Shown: piece by piece, positions 17,196 through 26,638 of the stretch
Numbering within the stretch: the first letter of the stretch is position 1
Layout: each line of letters begins with the position of its first letter
Assembly: GCA_965243245.1 (NCBI GenBank)
Contig: OZ251536.1
Span: forward strand, 372,001-436,000
Direction of reading: 5' to 3'
Length of the DNA: 64,000 bases
Origin: JAYQKL01 sp965243245
Lineage (GTDB): Bacteria > Pseudomonadota > Alphaproteobacteria > RS24
Notes under the pieces: model-generated
Database searches by the model: none
What the model was told of the DNA's origin: nothing
The model's input: the letters and a program-made list of their open reading frames with translations, nothing else
Position numbers and translations under genes: made by a program

Positions 17196-18521
17196 TTGGC
17201 CACCCCCATCTCAGCTTGTATTATCCTTGCCGCTGGCAAAGGCACACGCATGAAATCAAACTTACCGAAAGTGTTGCACCTTATCGGCGGGCTTCCCATG
17301 CTTGGGCACACATTAACGGCAGTAAAAGAAGCTGGTATGGAACAATCAATTATTGTCCTATCGCCAAATCAAGAAACTGTCTCTGACTTTGCCGCGCAAT
17401 TCTCACCGAACACAAATTTTGTTATTCAGCAACAGCAAAACGGCACAGGCGATGCCGTAAAAGCGGCGATGCCTTTGCCCAAAAATATCAAGCGGGTTGT
17501 CGTCATGTTTGGCGACACACCATTAATGCAGGCTGAGACTTTGAAAAAATTACTCAATGCCCCCGAACAATTGGCTGTGCTGGGTTTCACGCCCGATAAT
17601 CCTGCCGGTTATGGGCGTATTTTACTCTCCAAAGAGCACACACCAGTTGAAATTATCGAACATAAGGATACCTCAAAGACGCATCAAATAAGCTTGTGTA
17701 ATGGGGGGGCGATGGCGGTTGACCGAGAAATTCTTGAACGGTGCCTTGGCAAATTAGGAAATGATAATGCTCAAGGCGAGTATTATTTGCCAGATCTTGT
17801 GCGGCTTGCGGTTGAAGAAGGCTTTAGCACCGGCCTCATTATGAGTGATCCGAGCGATACAATCGGTGTTGATAGCCGCGCAGGATTAGCTAAAGCAGAA
17901 GCTCTATTCCAAACCCGTCAACGCCAGTATTTTATGGAGCAAGGGGTCACACTTATTGCGCCGAGCACTGTGTTTTTCAGCCATGACACGCAAATCGCCC
18001 CTGACGTGATAATAGAACCACATTGCATTTTTGCCCCAAAAGTCAATCTTGCGCGCGGGTGCGTTATTAAGGCATTTAGCCACCTTGAAGGCAGTGTTAT
18101 CGGCAAAAACAGTGTGATTGGCCCCTATGCAAGATTACGTCACGGCACGCAAATCGAGGCGGGGGCTAAAATAGGAAACTTTGTTGAAATAAAAGAAACT
18201 ACAATTGGCAAAGACGCGAAAGTGAATCACCTTTCCTATATGGGTGATGCACAAATTGGCGAGAGTGCAAATATCGGGGCGGGGACGATAACTTGTAATT
18301 ATGATGGATTCAATAAACATAAAACAGAAATTGGTGCAGGCGCGTTTATTGGCTCGAATAGTTCTCTTATTGCGCCGCTTAAAATTGGTGCGGGTGCCTA
18401 TATTGGGTCATCTTCTGTTTTGAGCAATAATGTTGAAGCAGATGCTTTAGCTATCACAAGAGCACCTGTACGTAATATTATGGGTTGGGCAAGAAAATTC
18501 AGATCTAAAAACACGAAATAA
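17196..18521 (+). CDS. glmU: Bifunctional UDP-N-acetylglucosamine pyrophosphorylase / glucosamine-1-phosphate N-acetyltransferase
   Basis: GlmU makes UDP-GlcNAc for peptidoglycan and lipopolysaccharide. The N-terminal uridylyltransferase has LAAGKGTRMKSNLPKVLH and the NGTGDAV loop. The C-terminal left-handed beta-helix acetyltransferase has hexapeptide repeats (IGAGTITCNYDGFNKHKTEI, GSNSSLIAPLKIGAGAYIG). I place the start at the TTG at 17196, because GGAAGG at 17183-17188 is 7 bases upstream. A TTG at 17181 is also in frame but would overlap that site. The product has 441 residues. It lies 11 bp before glmS, the enzyme two steps earlier in the pathway. Confidence 0.95.
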   Translation: MATPISACIILAAGKGTRMKSNLPKVLHLIGGLPMLGHTLTAVKEAGMEQSIIVLSPNQETVSDFAAQFSPNTNFVIQQQQNGTGDAVKAAMPLPKNIKRVVVMFGDTPLMQAETLKKLLNAPEQLAVLGFTPDNPAGYGRILLSKEHTPVEIIEHKDTSKTHQISLCNGGAMAVDREILERCLGKLGNDNAQGEYYLPDLVRLAVEEGFSTGLIMSDPSDTIGVDSRAGLAKAEALFQTRQRQYFMEQGVTLIAPSTVFFSHDTQIAPDVIIEPHCIFAPKVNLARGCVIKAFSHLEGSVIGKNSVIGPYARLRHGTQIEAGAKIGNFVEIKETTIGKDAKVNHLSYMGDAQIGESANIGAGTITCNYDGFNKHKTEIGAGAFIGSNSSLIAPLKIGAGAYIGSSSVLSNNVEADALAITRAPVRNIMGWARKFRSKNTK

Positions 18522-18532
18522 GGATAATTAAT

Positions 18533-20359
18533 ATGTGTGGTATTATTGGCATTATAGGCAAGCAGGACGTTGCGCCGATTATTTTAGAGGCTCTCAAACG
18601 CCTTGAATATCGCGGCTATGATAGTGCTGGTATTGCGACAATTCATAAAAAGCAACTTGCGCGCCGCCGTGAAAAAGGCAAACTGGCTAATCTTCAACAG
18701 GTTTTATTTGAAAACCCCTTAGCTGGAACACTAGGCATTGGGCATACAAGATGGGCAACCCACGGGGCACCAACTTCGAATAATGCGCACCCCCATGCAA
18801 CCGATAAGGTTGCTGTTGTGCATAATGGAATTATTGAAAATTATAAATCCTTAAAAGAAGAATTGATTGCTAAAGGTATAAAATTCCAAACAGAAACCGA
18901 TACGGAAGTTATTGTGCATTTGTTCTCAAATTATTTGGATGACGGAATGGATAGCGTTGCGGCAGCTCAAGCGACATTTAATCAATTAGAAGGCGCTTTT
19001 GCCATTGGTTTGGTTATTAATGGTGATGATGAACGTATTATTGCGGCGCGCAAAGGCTCACCCTTGGCAATTGGTCATGGGGAGGCAGAAATGTATATCG
19101 GCTCAGATGCATTTTCCTTAGCACCTTTAACCAATCGCGTGACCTATCTTGAAGAGGGTGATTGGGCTGTTCTGACGCGTAGCGGCGTTAATATTTTCTT
19201 GAGTGACGGCACTGAAGTTACGCGCACAGAACAACTGGTTGATGCTTCCTGCACCCTTGTTGATAAGGGTGTCCACAAACATTTCATGGCCAAGGAGATA
19301 TTTGAACAACCTGAAGTTATTTCACATACGTTTAGTCATTATATTAATGCTGAAACAGAAACGATTGAGCTTCCCGCACTGCCATTTTCATTGACTGATA
19401 TATCGCGTGTGATGATGATTGCTTGCGGGACGGCTTATTATGCGGCGATGGTTGCTAAAAACTGGTTTGAAACAATCGCAAAAATCCCTGCCGAAATTGA
19501 TATTGCCTCAGAGTTTCGCTATAAAAATGCGCTGCTTGATAAAAATAGTCTTGCCATATTTATCTCGCAGTCAGGTGAAACAGCCGACACTTTAGCCGCT
19601 TTAAAATATTGCAAAGAGCATGGTATAAAAACATTAACGGTAGTCAACGCACCGACAAGCTCGATGCAACGCGAGGCGGATGCTGTTTTACCGACTTTTG
19701 CGGGTCCAGAAATAGGCGTGGCTTCTACGAAAGCCTTTACTTGCCAATTAGCGACATTGCTCTGTTTATCCACTTCTATCGGTGTTGAGCAGGGGCATCT
19801 GTCTAAAAGTCAAGAGACCGATTTAGTACGCCAGATGATTACCATCCCGCGCATAGCTGGTGATATTTTAAAAATGGACACAAAAATTCAAACGCTTGCC
19901 GAGGAGCATATCTCTAAGGCTGAAAACGCCATCTATATTGGGCGTCAATCTATGTTTGCGCTTGCGCTTGAGGGGGCTTTAAAGCTTAAGGAAATCTCTT
20001 ATATTCATGCAGAAGGTTTTGCGGCGGGCGAGTTAAAACATGGCTCTATTGCTCTTATAGACGAGAATTTTCCGGTTATTGCTTTAGCCCCAGAGAATGA
20101 ATTATTTGGCAAAACCATTTCGAACATGCAAGAGGTTATGGCGCGTAAAGGTTCGGTTATATTGTTGACTTCGCAAAGCGGTCTTAATCGTGCGGGCGAG
20201 GGGACGTCTGCTGCGTTGATAATGCCTGATATGGATTTTATTATTGCGCCGATTCTTTACGCGCTTCCGTTGCAGTTACTCGCTTATTATACAGCCGTTG
20301 CGAAAGGCACAGATGTTGACCAGCCGAGAAACTTAGCGAAGTCCGTCACGGTAGAGTAG
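18533..20359 (+). CDS. glmS: Glutamine--fructose-6-phosphate aminotransferase (isomerising)
   Basis: GlmS makes glucosamine-6-phosphate from fructose-6-phosphate and glutamine. The 608-residue protein has the N-terminal glutamine amidotransferase with the catalytic Cys2 (MCGIIGIIG), GHTRWATHG and a His/Asn-rich site. Two SIS domains follow (SQSGETADTLAAL, GRQSMFALALEGALKLKEIS), and it ends in the family's KSVTVE. AAGGAT precedes the ATG. It is the last conserved gene before the AT-rich restriction-modification island. Confidence 0.98.
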   Translation: MCGIIGIIGKQDVAPIILEALKRLEYRGYDSAGIATIHKKQLARRREKGKLANLQQVLFENPLAGTLGIGHTRWATHGAPTSNNAHPHATDKVAVVHNGIIENYKSLKEELIAKGIKFQTETDTEVIVHLFSNYLDDGMDSVAAAQATFNQLEGAFAIGLVINGDDERIIAARKGSPLAIGHGEAEMYIGSDAFSLAPLTNRVTYLEEGDWAVLTRSGVNIFLSDGTEVTRTEQLVDASCTLVDKGVHKHFMAKEIFEQPEVISHTFSHYINAETETIELPALPFSLTDISRVMMIACGTAYYAAMVAKNWFETIAKIPAEIDIASEFRYKNALLDKNSLAIFISQSGETADTLAALKYCKEHGIKTLTVVNAPTSSMQREADAVLPTFAGPEIGVASTKAFTCQLATLLCLSTSIGVEQGHLSKSQETDLVRQMITIPRIAGDILKMDTKIQTLAEEHISKAENAIYIGRQSMFALALEGALKLKEISYIHAEGFAAGELKHGSIALIDENFPVIALAPENELFGKTISNMQEVMARKGSVILLTSQSGLNRAGEGTSAALIMPDMDFIIAPILYALPLQLLAYYTAVAKGTDVDQPRNLAKSVTVE

Positions 20360-20421
20360 TTCAAGGTTCGTATTCGGTAAAAACTTTATCCTTTAATATT
20401 CTTTTTCAACGCAATGATTTT

Positions 20422-20679
20422 ATGTATCTGCGTCCTTATTCAGAACGGCAAGTAAAACTCCATAGAATAATAGAAAGGCTTCAAGAATATCGTCATATGA
20501 GCTTAAAAAGCATAGCAGATAAGTTAAATAGATTAGGAATTAAAACGCATCGAGGTAAATTATTTTCTAGTGGTTCAATTCACTCAATACTCAAAAGAAA
20601 AAAAGAAAGAGATATTTGGATAGAAGAGATTCGAACCAAAGAATATACTGTGCAAATAATTAATTTTAAAATAGTATAA
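20422..20679 (+). CDS. Small recombinase-domain-like DNA-binding protein at the R-M island edge
   Basis: An 85-residue basic protein. Residues about 28-63 (IADKLNRLGIKTHRGKLF, then SSGSIHSILKRKKERD) resemble the winged-helix Recombinase domain of large serine recombinases, but the catalytic resolvase domain is absent. It may be a fragment of an old integrase or a stand-alone regulator of the methyltransferase 28 bp downstream. Base composition is AT-rich like the genes that follow and unlike glmS. No family assignment beyond this resemblance is claimed. Confidence 0.6.
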   Translation: MYLRPYSERQVKLHRIIERLQEYRHMSLKSIADKLNRLGIKTHRGKLFSSGSIHSILKRKKERDIWIEEIRTKEYTVQIINFKIV

Positions 20680-20707
20680 ATAATTAGTCATCAGGTTATA
20701 TTTAATT

Positions 20708-21706
20708 ATGAATATGGAAAAATCTAATCAAAAAAAAATTAAAAGTTTTGCTAAAAATATAAAAACAATTGATTTGTTTGCTGGCATTGGAGGGATTAGA
20801 TTAGGTTTCGAAGCATTTGGATGCAAAAATGTATTTACTTCTGAAATTGATAAGCATGCACAAAAGATGTATGAAATTAATTTTAATGAAAAGCCTTTTG
20901 GTGACATCAATGATATTAAGGCTGAGGATATACCTGATCATGATATTCTTTTAGCAGGATTCCCTTGCCAAGCATTCAGTATTGCTGGGAAAGGATTGGG
21001 TTTTTCTGATACTAGAGGAACTCTTTTTTTCAATATAGAAAAAATTTTAAAAATAAAAAAACCAAAATCATTTTTACTTGAAAATGTAAAACGACTTAAA
21101 ACTCATGATAACGGTAATACATTTGATGTAATTTTAAATTGCTTAGAAAAATTGGGATATAAAGTTTATTTTAAAGTTCTCAATACATTAGATTATGGCT
21201 TGCCCCAAAAAAGAGAAAGAATTTATATAGTTGGATTTAAAGATGAAGTAGGTTTTAATTTCCCTAGTCCAATCTCATCTTTTAAACCGTTAGATGAGAT
21301 TTTAGAAAATGATCAAGATGTCCAATCTTCCTATTTTTTGTCAGATAGAATTCATAAAAAAAGAATTGCATCATTAAAAAAACCTCCTCCATATCCATCT
21401 ATATGGCATGAAAATATTGGCGGTAATGTTTCGGCTCTCCCATACTCATGTGCCTTGAGGGCAGGTGGAAGCTATAATTATTTAGTTGTTAACGGAAAAA
21501 GGAGGCTTACTTCAAGAGAAATGCTTAGGTTACAAGGGTTTCCTGAAACTTTTAAGATTAATCTTCCGTATACTCAGGTAAGAAAAATTGCCGGCAACTC
21601 AGTTTCTGTTCCTGTTATTAAATTAATAGCAGAAAAAATATTAATTTCTTTAAGAGATAAGCCTCAAGTAGTGACTCCAGAAAAACAATTGGAACTTATT
21701 TCATGA
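20708..21706 (+). CDS. DNA (cytosine-5-)-methyltransferase
   Basis: A type II C5-cytosine methyltransferase of 332 residues with the ordered motifs: I DLFAGIGGIRLGFEAFG, IV AGFPCQAFS with catalytic Cys87, VI FLLENV, VIII QKRERIYIVG, IX SREMLRLQGFP and X IAGNSVSVPV. The target recognition region lies between VIII and IX (about residues 185-270). The recognition site cannot be read from sequence, but the neighbour suggests a HaeII-like RGCGCY. The gene is strongly AT-rich, and its end overlaps the endonuclease start by 4 bases. Confidence 0.95.
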   Translation: MNMEKSNQKKIKSFAKNIKTIDLFAGIGGIRLGFEAFGCKNVFTSEIDKHAQKMYEINFNEKPFGDINDIKAEDIPDHDILLAGFPCQAFSIAGKGLGFSDTRGTLFFNIEKILKIKKPKSFLLENVKRLKTHDNGNTFDVILNCLEKLGYKVYFKVLNTLDYGLPQKRERIYIVGFKDEVGFNFPSPISSFKPLDEILENDQDVQSSYFLSDRIHKKRIASLKKPPPYPSIWHENIGGNVSALPYSCALRAGGSYNYLVVNGKRRLTSREMLRLQGFPETFKINLPYTQVRKIAGNSVSVPVIKLIAEKILISLRDKPQVVTPEKQLELIS

Positions 21707-22752
21707 TGGATTTCAATAACGATCAAAGTAAAGAAAAAAAAATTCTCGATAAGCTTATAAAAAAAAGCAGAACTCATTTTTATAAACCAATTCAAGTTGC
21801 TGAAATACTTTATAGAGACAGGATAAAAAAAGATATTAGTCTAAATAATTTGGAATCATATAGAACTAAATCAAAAAAATGGAGAGATGAAGTTTCTCTT
21901 TTACTAGTAGGTAGAAAGTGCTCATCATCGTCTAAATTCCAAGATAATTTATTTGAAAATAATGCGATTCCTCCAAAAATTTTAGATCGCTTAGGTGAAG
22001 TTAATAGAAAGAATATTGGTAGTGTAGAAAAATATATTTATAGCAAATTTTTTTTGAATTTTGGAGATTTAAACAGTGGACTTAAATATTGTAACGAAAA
22101 TAAACCAGAAGATTTTTATCTAAAAGAGTTCTTAGATCTTTTTACTCAAGTGCCAGGCTTAAAAAGAAGTCTTGATAAAGTCTATGAAATTATAGTTTAT
22201 TCTCTTTTTTCATCTCTTGTTGAGGCAATGGAGATTGAAATAAATATTTCAATAAAAAATAAAGATAACCCTATTTTGAAAGAGTTTTCAGGTTTTTCAT
22301 CAAAAATACTAGGATTTGATAAAAGCAAATATAAAGAAAAATATCCTGCAAAATTATTTAGGCTCGGAGTTACAAATGCGGCTGATAGGGGGTTAGACAT
22401 GTGGGGAAATTTTGGCTCTGCAATTCAAATAAAACATCTTTCTTTATCTGAAGATATGGCTCAATCGGTTGTGGATTCAATAGTGGCTGACAGAATAATT
22501 ATTGTTTGTAAGGATGCTGAAGAAAAAATTATTGTGTCTTTGTTAAGCCAAATAGGTTGGAAAAGTAAGATTCAATCAATAATCACATTCAAAGAATTAA
22601 TTACTTGGTACGATAAAGCTTGCCGGGGATCTTTTTCTAATCTATTGGGTAAAAAACTCATATCTTCAATAAAGGAACAAATAATGATTGAATTTCCCTC
22701 TTTAAATGAAAGTAATGCACTTAATGCTTTTTTTGAAAAAAGAGGCTATTAG
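21703..22752 (+). CDS. Type II restriction endonuclease, HaeII-like
   Basis: A 349-residue protein that I recognise as the HaeII restriction endonuclease family. It has an N-terminal part near residues 20-80 (YKPIQVAEILYRDRIKKDIS, then SYRTKSKKWRDEV) and a late conserved block AADRGLDMWGNFGSAIQIKH (residues about 225-245). The D...QIK there may be the metal-binding PD-(D/E)XK-type core with Gln in place of Glu. HaeII cuts RGCGCY; specificity here is inferred. It overlaps the methyltransferase by ATGA, typical of a coupled restriction-modification pair. Confidence 0.8.
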   Translation: MMDFNNDQSKEKKILDKLIKKSRTHFYKPIQVAEILYRDRIKKDISLNNLESYRTKSKKWRDEVSLLLVGRKCSSSSKFQDNLFENNAIPPKILDRLGEVNRKNIGSVEKYIYSKFFLNFGDLNSGLKYCNENKPEDFYLKEFLDLFTQVPGLKRSLDKVYEIIVYSLFSSLVEAMEIEINISIKNKDNPILKEFSGFSSKILGFDKSKYKEKYPAKLFRLGVTNAADRGLDMWGNFGSAIQIKHLSLSEDMAQSVVDSIVADRIIIVCKDAEEKIIVSLLSQIGWKSKIQSIITFKELITWYDKACRGSFSNLLGKKLISSIKEQIMIEFPSLNESNALNAFFEKRGY

Positions 22753-22781
22753 AATGTATCACCCAATACGAATCTTAAACT

Positions 22782-22799
22782 ACTCCATAACTGTGGAGT
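22782..22799. promoter_or_regulatory. Palindrome before the third R-M island gene
   Basis: ACTCCA-TAACTG-TGGAGT is a perfect 6-bp inverted repeat with a 6-base spacer, lying 30 bp after the endonuclease stop and 8 bp before an ATG. It could be an operator for a small regulator or part of a weak terminator; no T run follows. Confidence 0.35.
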
Positions 22800-22807
22800 G
22801 AATTAAA

Positions 22808-23359
22808 ATGAAGTAAATTTCTAATCAAGAACATTATAAGGAATTCATTCAAGAACATTATAAACAATCTAAAGAATGGAATGAGGTAAAAGTAATTTCA
22901 GAAAAATTTTTTGAATTTTTGTCAAAACCACAGACTAAAAAGAAAATAAAAGTACTTCATGTTCCTCATGCAAAAAGTCAACGCATTGAAGAAATCATTA
23001 CACCTTATGCAGAGAAGCTTGGTTTCTCCTCTCAAAAAAAAGGGCTATTTGAAAAATATGAAGTATCTAAATTAAGACCTGACTACCACCGTCCACTTCT
23101 TGAAACTGGAATAATTATCGAAGTTGAAAGAGGTCAAACTAGTCAGAATAATGCTGCTTTGAAAGATTTGTGGAAAGTGCATATTTGCGAAGAAGCACAT
23201 TATCTTTTTCTTTTTGTGCCTATCGAACTAAGACAAACTAAAAACGATCCAAACAAAATAAAAGGGAAACCATTTAAGGAAACAGTTGATAGATTATCTC
23301 CCTTTTTTGTAAAAGAAAATTATACCAATGTTCGTGGATTAGTAATTTTTGGATATTAA
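22808..23359 (+). pseudogene. Nuclease-like gene of the R-M island with an in-frame stop at codon 3
   Basis: Reading from ATG 22808 the frame is M-K-stop-I-S-N-Q-E-H, then open for 180 codons to 23359. The stop is TAA at 22814-22816. Without it the protein would have about 183 residues; otherwise translation would have to begin at a weak TTG (22919), losing a charged helical N-terminus with a duplicated QEHYK motif. The core has RPDYHRP, then GIIIEVERGQT and a hydrophobic strand HYLFLFVPIE, a pattern suggesting a PD-(D/E)XK-like nuclease fold, though the Lys is not evident. It is AT-rich like its neighbours. It is either recently inactivated or starts unusually. Confidence 0.55.
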
Positions 23360-23454
23360 TAAAAATACATACTAACAGCAACACAAAGACATAAACAAAA
23401 GCCCAAACAATAAAAATATTGCAGAAAACAGACTCCTCCAGTAATCTAGCAACC

Positions 23455-24132
23455 ATGCCCGACCCCATAAGCAATCAAATCAACGAGACCAAACCAAAAC
23501 GCAGTCTACTTGGCATTTTGCGCACTTACTTTTTAACCGGCCTCGTCGTCACCGGACCCGTCGGGCTGACCTTCTTACTTTTTAGCTGGGTCATCAACAT
23601 ATTGGATGCTTGGTTCAAGCCTTTACTGCCAGAACGCTTTCAGCCTGAACAATATATTCCTTATAATTTGCCCGGCATCGGGCTTATTCTGGCTCTGATT
23701 ATTGTGTTTATTATCGGGGCGATTACCACTAATTTTTTAGGCAGAAGATTAATTGCTATGGGCGATCATTTTATTTCTCAAATGCCCGCAATTGGCACTG
23801 TTTACAATGCCTTAAGACAGATATTTAAAGCCGCAATTGATGAAAATAGAGCCTTTTCTCAAGTTGCCTTATTCGAATATCCGCGCAAAGGTGTTTGGGC
23901 CATCGGCTTTGTGACCAACAATATTGAAGGGCAAATTGCCGACCATGTCAGAAACAAAACCATTTCTATCTTTTTGCCGACAACGCCTAATCCAACCTCT
24001 GGCTTCCTTTTGTTTTTACCAAAAGAAGATGTTAAAATCCTTGATATGACAGTCGAGGAGGGCGCTCGACTGGTTATTTCTGCCGGGTTAAGCAATCAAG
24101 AAAACAAACCTAGCCAGACGCCAGCAACCTAA
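23455..24132 (+). CDS. DUF502 inner-membrane protein
   Basis: A 225-residue member of the DUF502 family, of unknown function but conserved in alphaproteobacteria near recG and glmS. Two hydrophobic segments are clear: FLTGLVVTGPVGLTFLLFSW and GIGLILALIIVFIIGAITT. They are followed by VYNALRQIFKA and FLPTTPNPTSGFLLFLP, typical of the family. The ATG at 23455 starts the conserved part; a TTG 12 codons earlier is possible, and neither has a good ribosome-binding site. Its 3' end overlaps convergent recG by 23 bp. GC returns to the chromosomal level here, so the island ends just before this gene. Confidence 0.88.
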   Translation: MPDPISNQINETKPKRSLLGILRTYFLTGLVVTGPVGLTFLLFSWVINILDAWFKPLLPERFQPEQYIPYNLPGIGLILALIIVFIIGAITTNFLGRRLIAMGDHFISQMPAIGTVYNALRQIFKAAIDENRAFSQVALFEYPRKGVWAIGFVTNNIEGQIADHVRNKTISIFLPTTPNPTSGFLLFLPKEDVKILDMTVEEGARLVISAGLSNQENKPSQTPAT

Positions 24133-26191
24133 TTGCCTCATCGCGCCTAAACAAATACAGTAATAATCGTAAAGCTTGCCCGCGCTCGGTTTGAAGTTTG
24201 GGGTCATTCATCAAGATTAACTGTGCATCGGCATGTATGGCGGGCAATAAATGGGCGTGGGTTTCTAAATTCGCAATCCGAAAGGCGGGCAATCCGCTCT
24301 GGCGTGTCCCTAAAAGCTCGCCTGCGCCTCTTAGCCGTAAATCCTCTTCGGCAATTAAAAAACCATCTTCTGTCTCACGCAATATCTTTAAACGCGCCTG
24401 CGCCGTTTGCCCCAAGGGAGCTTTATAAATCAACACACAAGATGATTTTGCCGTATCGCGTCCAACGCGGCCGCGTAATTGATGCAATTGACTTAAACCA
24501 AAGCGTTCAGCATGCTCAATAATCATCACCGTGGCATCTAGCACATTAACCCCAACCTCGATAACCGTCGTCGAGACAAGTAAAGAAAATTCGCCGCGCT
24601 GAAACGCTTCCATAATAGAATCTTTTTCAGCCGTCTTCATTTGTCCATGCATAAGCCGCACCTTATCGCCATAGATTTTTTGTAACTCTTTAGCCCGTTG
24701 CTCAGCCGCCGCAAGATCAAGCAGCTCACTCTCCCCAATAAGAGGACAAACCCAGTAAGCACGTCTTCCTGATTTAAACAAATTATCCAACCGCTTAACC
24801 ACTTCATCTATACGCTCAAATGGCAAAACACTGGTTTCAATTGGTTGACGCCCGCGCGGTTTTTCCGTCATCCGAGAAACATCCATATCGCCATAAACTG
24901 CCAGCGTAAGCGTCCGCGGAATAGGCGTCGCCGTCATCACCAAAACATCCGTGCTCTCGCCTTTTTGCGACAGTTTCATGCGTTGATGAACGCCAAAGCG
25001 GTGCTGTTCATCAACCACAACCATCGCCAAATCTTTAAACTGCACATCAGCTTGAAATAAAGCATGCGTGCCAATAATAATATCTGCTTCGCCATTTTCT
25101 AATTGCGCTAAAATTTCAACGCGCTTTTTCCCTTTATCGCGTCCAGTGAGCAAAACAACATTCAAACCTATTTGCTGGCATAAAGGCGTGATGGTTTCAG
25201 CATGCTGGCGGGCAAGGATTTCTGTTGGTACCATGATGGCGGCTTGGGCGTTGTTTTCAACGGCTATCAACATCGCCAATAAAGCAATAATAGTTTTACC
25301 ACTCCCTACATCACCTTGTAATAGGCGCAACATTCGATTTGGCGAGGACATATCGGCGATAATATCAGCCAGTGCCGCGGTTTGCGCATCCGTTAGGGTA
25401 AAGGGTAAAAGAGCTAAAATTTGCGCCGTTAGCTTGCCCGTTCCTTTAAGGACACGCCCGGCCTTACCACGGCGTTGTGAGCGCACTAAACTCAAAGCAA
25501 GCTGATTTGTCAGTAATTCATCATAAGCCAATCTTTCACGCGCTTTATGTGTCGGTAATAAATCATCAAGACAGGCGGGCGCATGAGCTTGTTGCAAAGC
25601 ATCATGCCAGCTTTGCCAACCTTGCTGTTGAAGCCAGTTTTCATCTTGCCACTCTGGAAGCTTAGGCATTTGTTTCAAAGCCTGCCGAACGGCCTTCCCA
25701 AAGGGCTTTGATGTGATGCCAGCGCGCATAGGATAAATCGGCTCGACAATCGGAAGCTGCGCAAACTCACGCGCGGTAAGAATATGGTCGGGGTGAACCA
25801 TCTGCAAATTATCTCGGTAGCGTTCAATACGTCCTGAAATGATCCGTTTGGCTCCAAGCGGAAGGGTTTTTTTTATCCAATCGGCATGGGCTTTAAAAAA
25901 TACTAAACTTAGATAGCCAGTATTGTTCTGGCATAACACGCGATAAGGTAAATTGCGCCGACGGCTGGGTTCATGCTTGACAATCTCAACCTCAAAAGTT
26001 GCAATCCGTCCGAGCGAAGCCGCCATGACAGAGGGGCGATAATTACGGTCAATCAAACCAGAGGGTAAATGGAAATATAAATCAACTAAAGCAGGGCCAC
26101 ATAATTGCACGAGCGCATCGGCCAATTTTGGACCAATGCCCTTCAGGGTTTGGGTTTCAGCAAAAATGCTATTCAGAATAGTCGGGCGCAT
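24110..26191 (-). CDS. recG: ATP-dependent DNA helicase RecG
   Basis: RecG remodels stalled forks and branched DNA. The 693-residue length is typical. An N-terminal wedge/OB domain (starting near LKGIGPKLADALVQL) is followed by superfamily 2 helicase motifs: GDVGSGKTI (Walker A), DEQHRFGVHQR (DExH), TATPIPRTL (III), and QLRGRVGRD (VI). The C-terminal RecG/TRG part has LRLRGAGELLGTRQSG. It is convergent with DUF502 and divergent from sdhE. Confidence 0.97.
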   Translation of the reverse strand: MRPTILNSIFAETQTLKGIGPKLADALVQLCGPALVDLYFHLPSGLIDRNYRPSVMAASLGRIATFEVEIVKHEPSRRRNLPYRVLCQNNTGYLSLVFFKAHADWIKKTLPLGAKRIISGRIERYRDNLQMVHPDHILTAREFAQLPIVEPIYPMRAGITSKPFGKAVRQALKQMPKLPEWQDENWLQQQGWQSWHDALQQAHAPACLDDLLPTHKARERLAYDELLTNQLALSLVRSQRRGKAGRVLKGTGKLTAQILALLPFTLTDAQTAALADIIADMSSPNRMLRLLQGDVGSGKTIIALLAMLIAVENNAQAAIMVPTEILARQHAETITPLCQQIGLNVVLLTGRDKGKKRVEILAQLENGEADIIIGTHALFQADVQFKDLAMVVVDEQHRFGVHQRMKLSQKGESTDVLVMTATPIPRTLTLAVYGDMDVSRMTEKPRGRQPIETSVLPFERIDEVVKRLDNLFKSGRRAYWVCPLIGESELLDLAAAEQRAKELQKIYGDKVRLMHGQMKTAEKDSIMEAFQRGEFSLLVSTTVIEVGVNVLDATVMIIEHAERFGLSQLHQLRGRVGRDTAKSSCVLIYKAPLGQTAQARLKILRETEDGFLIAEEDLRLRGAGELLGTRQSGLPAFRIANLETHAHLLPAIHADAQLILMNDPKLQTERGQALRLLLYLFRRDEAIRLLASG

Positions 26192-26325
26192 TATATGGCT
26201 TCTCTTATCGCGTTATATCGTGGTTTTTAATATATTTTTAAAATGATTTCAGTCAATTTTGTTTCTTTTCTTTTTAAGCTGGTAAATTAAGTATATACAA
26301 TCAAAACGAGTTCAGCATTCAGGAT

Positions 26326-26607
26326 ATGAACATGCAGGCTTTTCATACGAAACTAACCGACAGACGCAAAAAGCTTTATTTTCGCTCCTGTCATCGCGGG
26401 ATTAAGGAAATGGATATTATTTTCTCAAAATTTGCGAAGAGCGTTCTTGCCGATATATCTGATGGCGAGCTTGATGATTATGAACGGATTCTGGAATTGC
26501 CCGATACCGATTTATTTGCGTGGGCGACAGGGCGGAAAACAGTGCCAAAAGAGGTATCTTCTCCATTGCTGGCACGCCTGTTGAGCTTGGCTCACATGAA
26601 GCAATAG
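26326..26607 (+). CDS. sdhE: FAD assembly factor SdhE
   Basis: SdhE helps attach FAD covalently to succinate dehydrogenase SdhA. The 93-residue protein has the signature RGIKEMD (RGxxE, about residues 24-28), then the small helical SdhE fold ending LPDTDLFAWATGRKTVP. It lies between divergent recG and mfd, its usual place in alphaproteobacteria. The ATG at 26332 two codons later is an alternative start. Confidence 0.93.
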   Translation: MNMQAFHTKLTDRRKKLYFRSCHRGIKEMDIIFSKFAKSVLADISDGELDDYERILELPDTDLFAWATGRKTVPKEVSSPLLARLLSLAHMKQ

Positions 26608-26638
26608 CTATTTTATTTTAACCACAACCGAGCCTCAT

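Noticed and set aside
20360..23400. Prophage remnant
   Set aside because: No structural, lysis or replication genes; content fits a type II restriction-modification unit.
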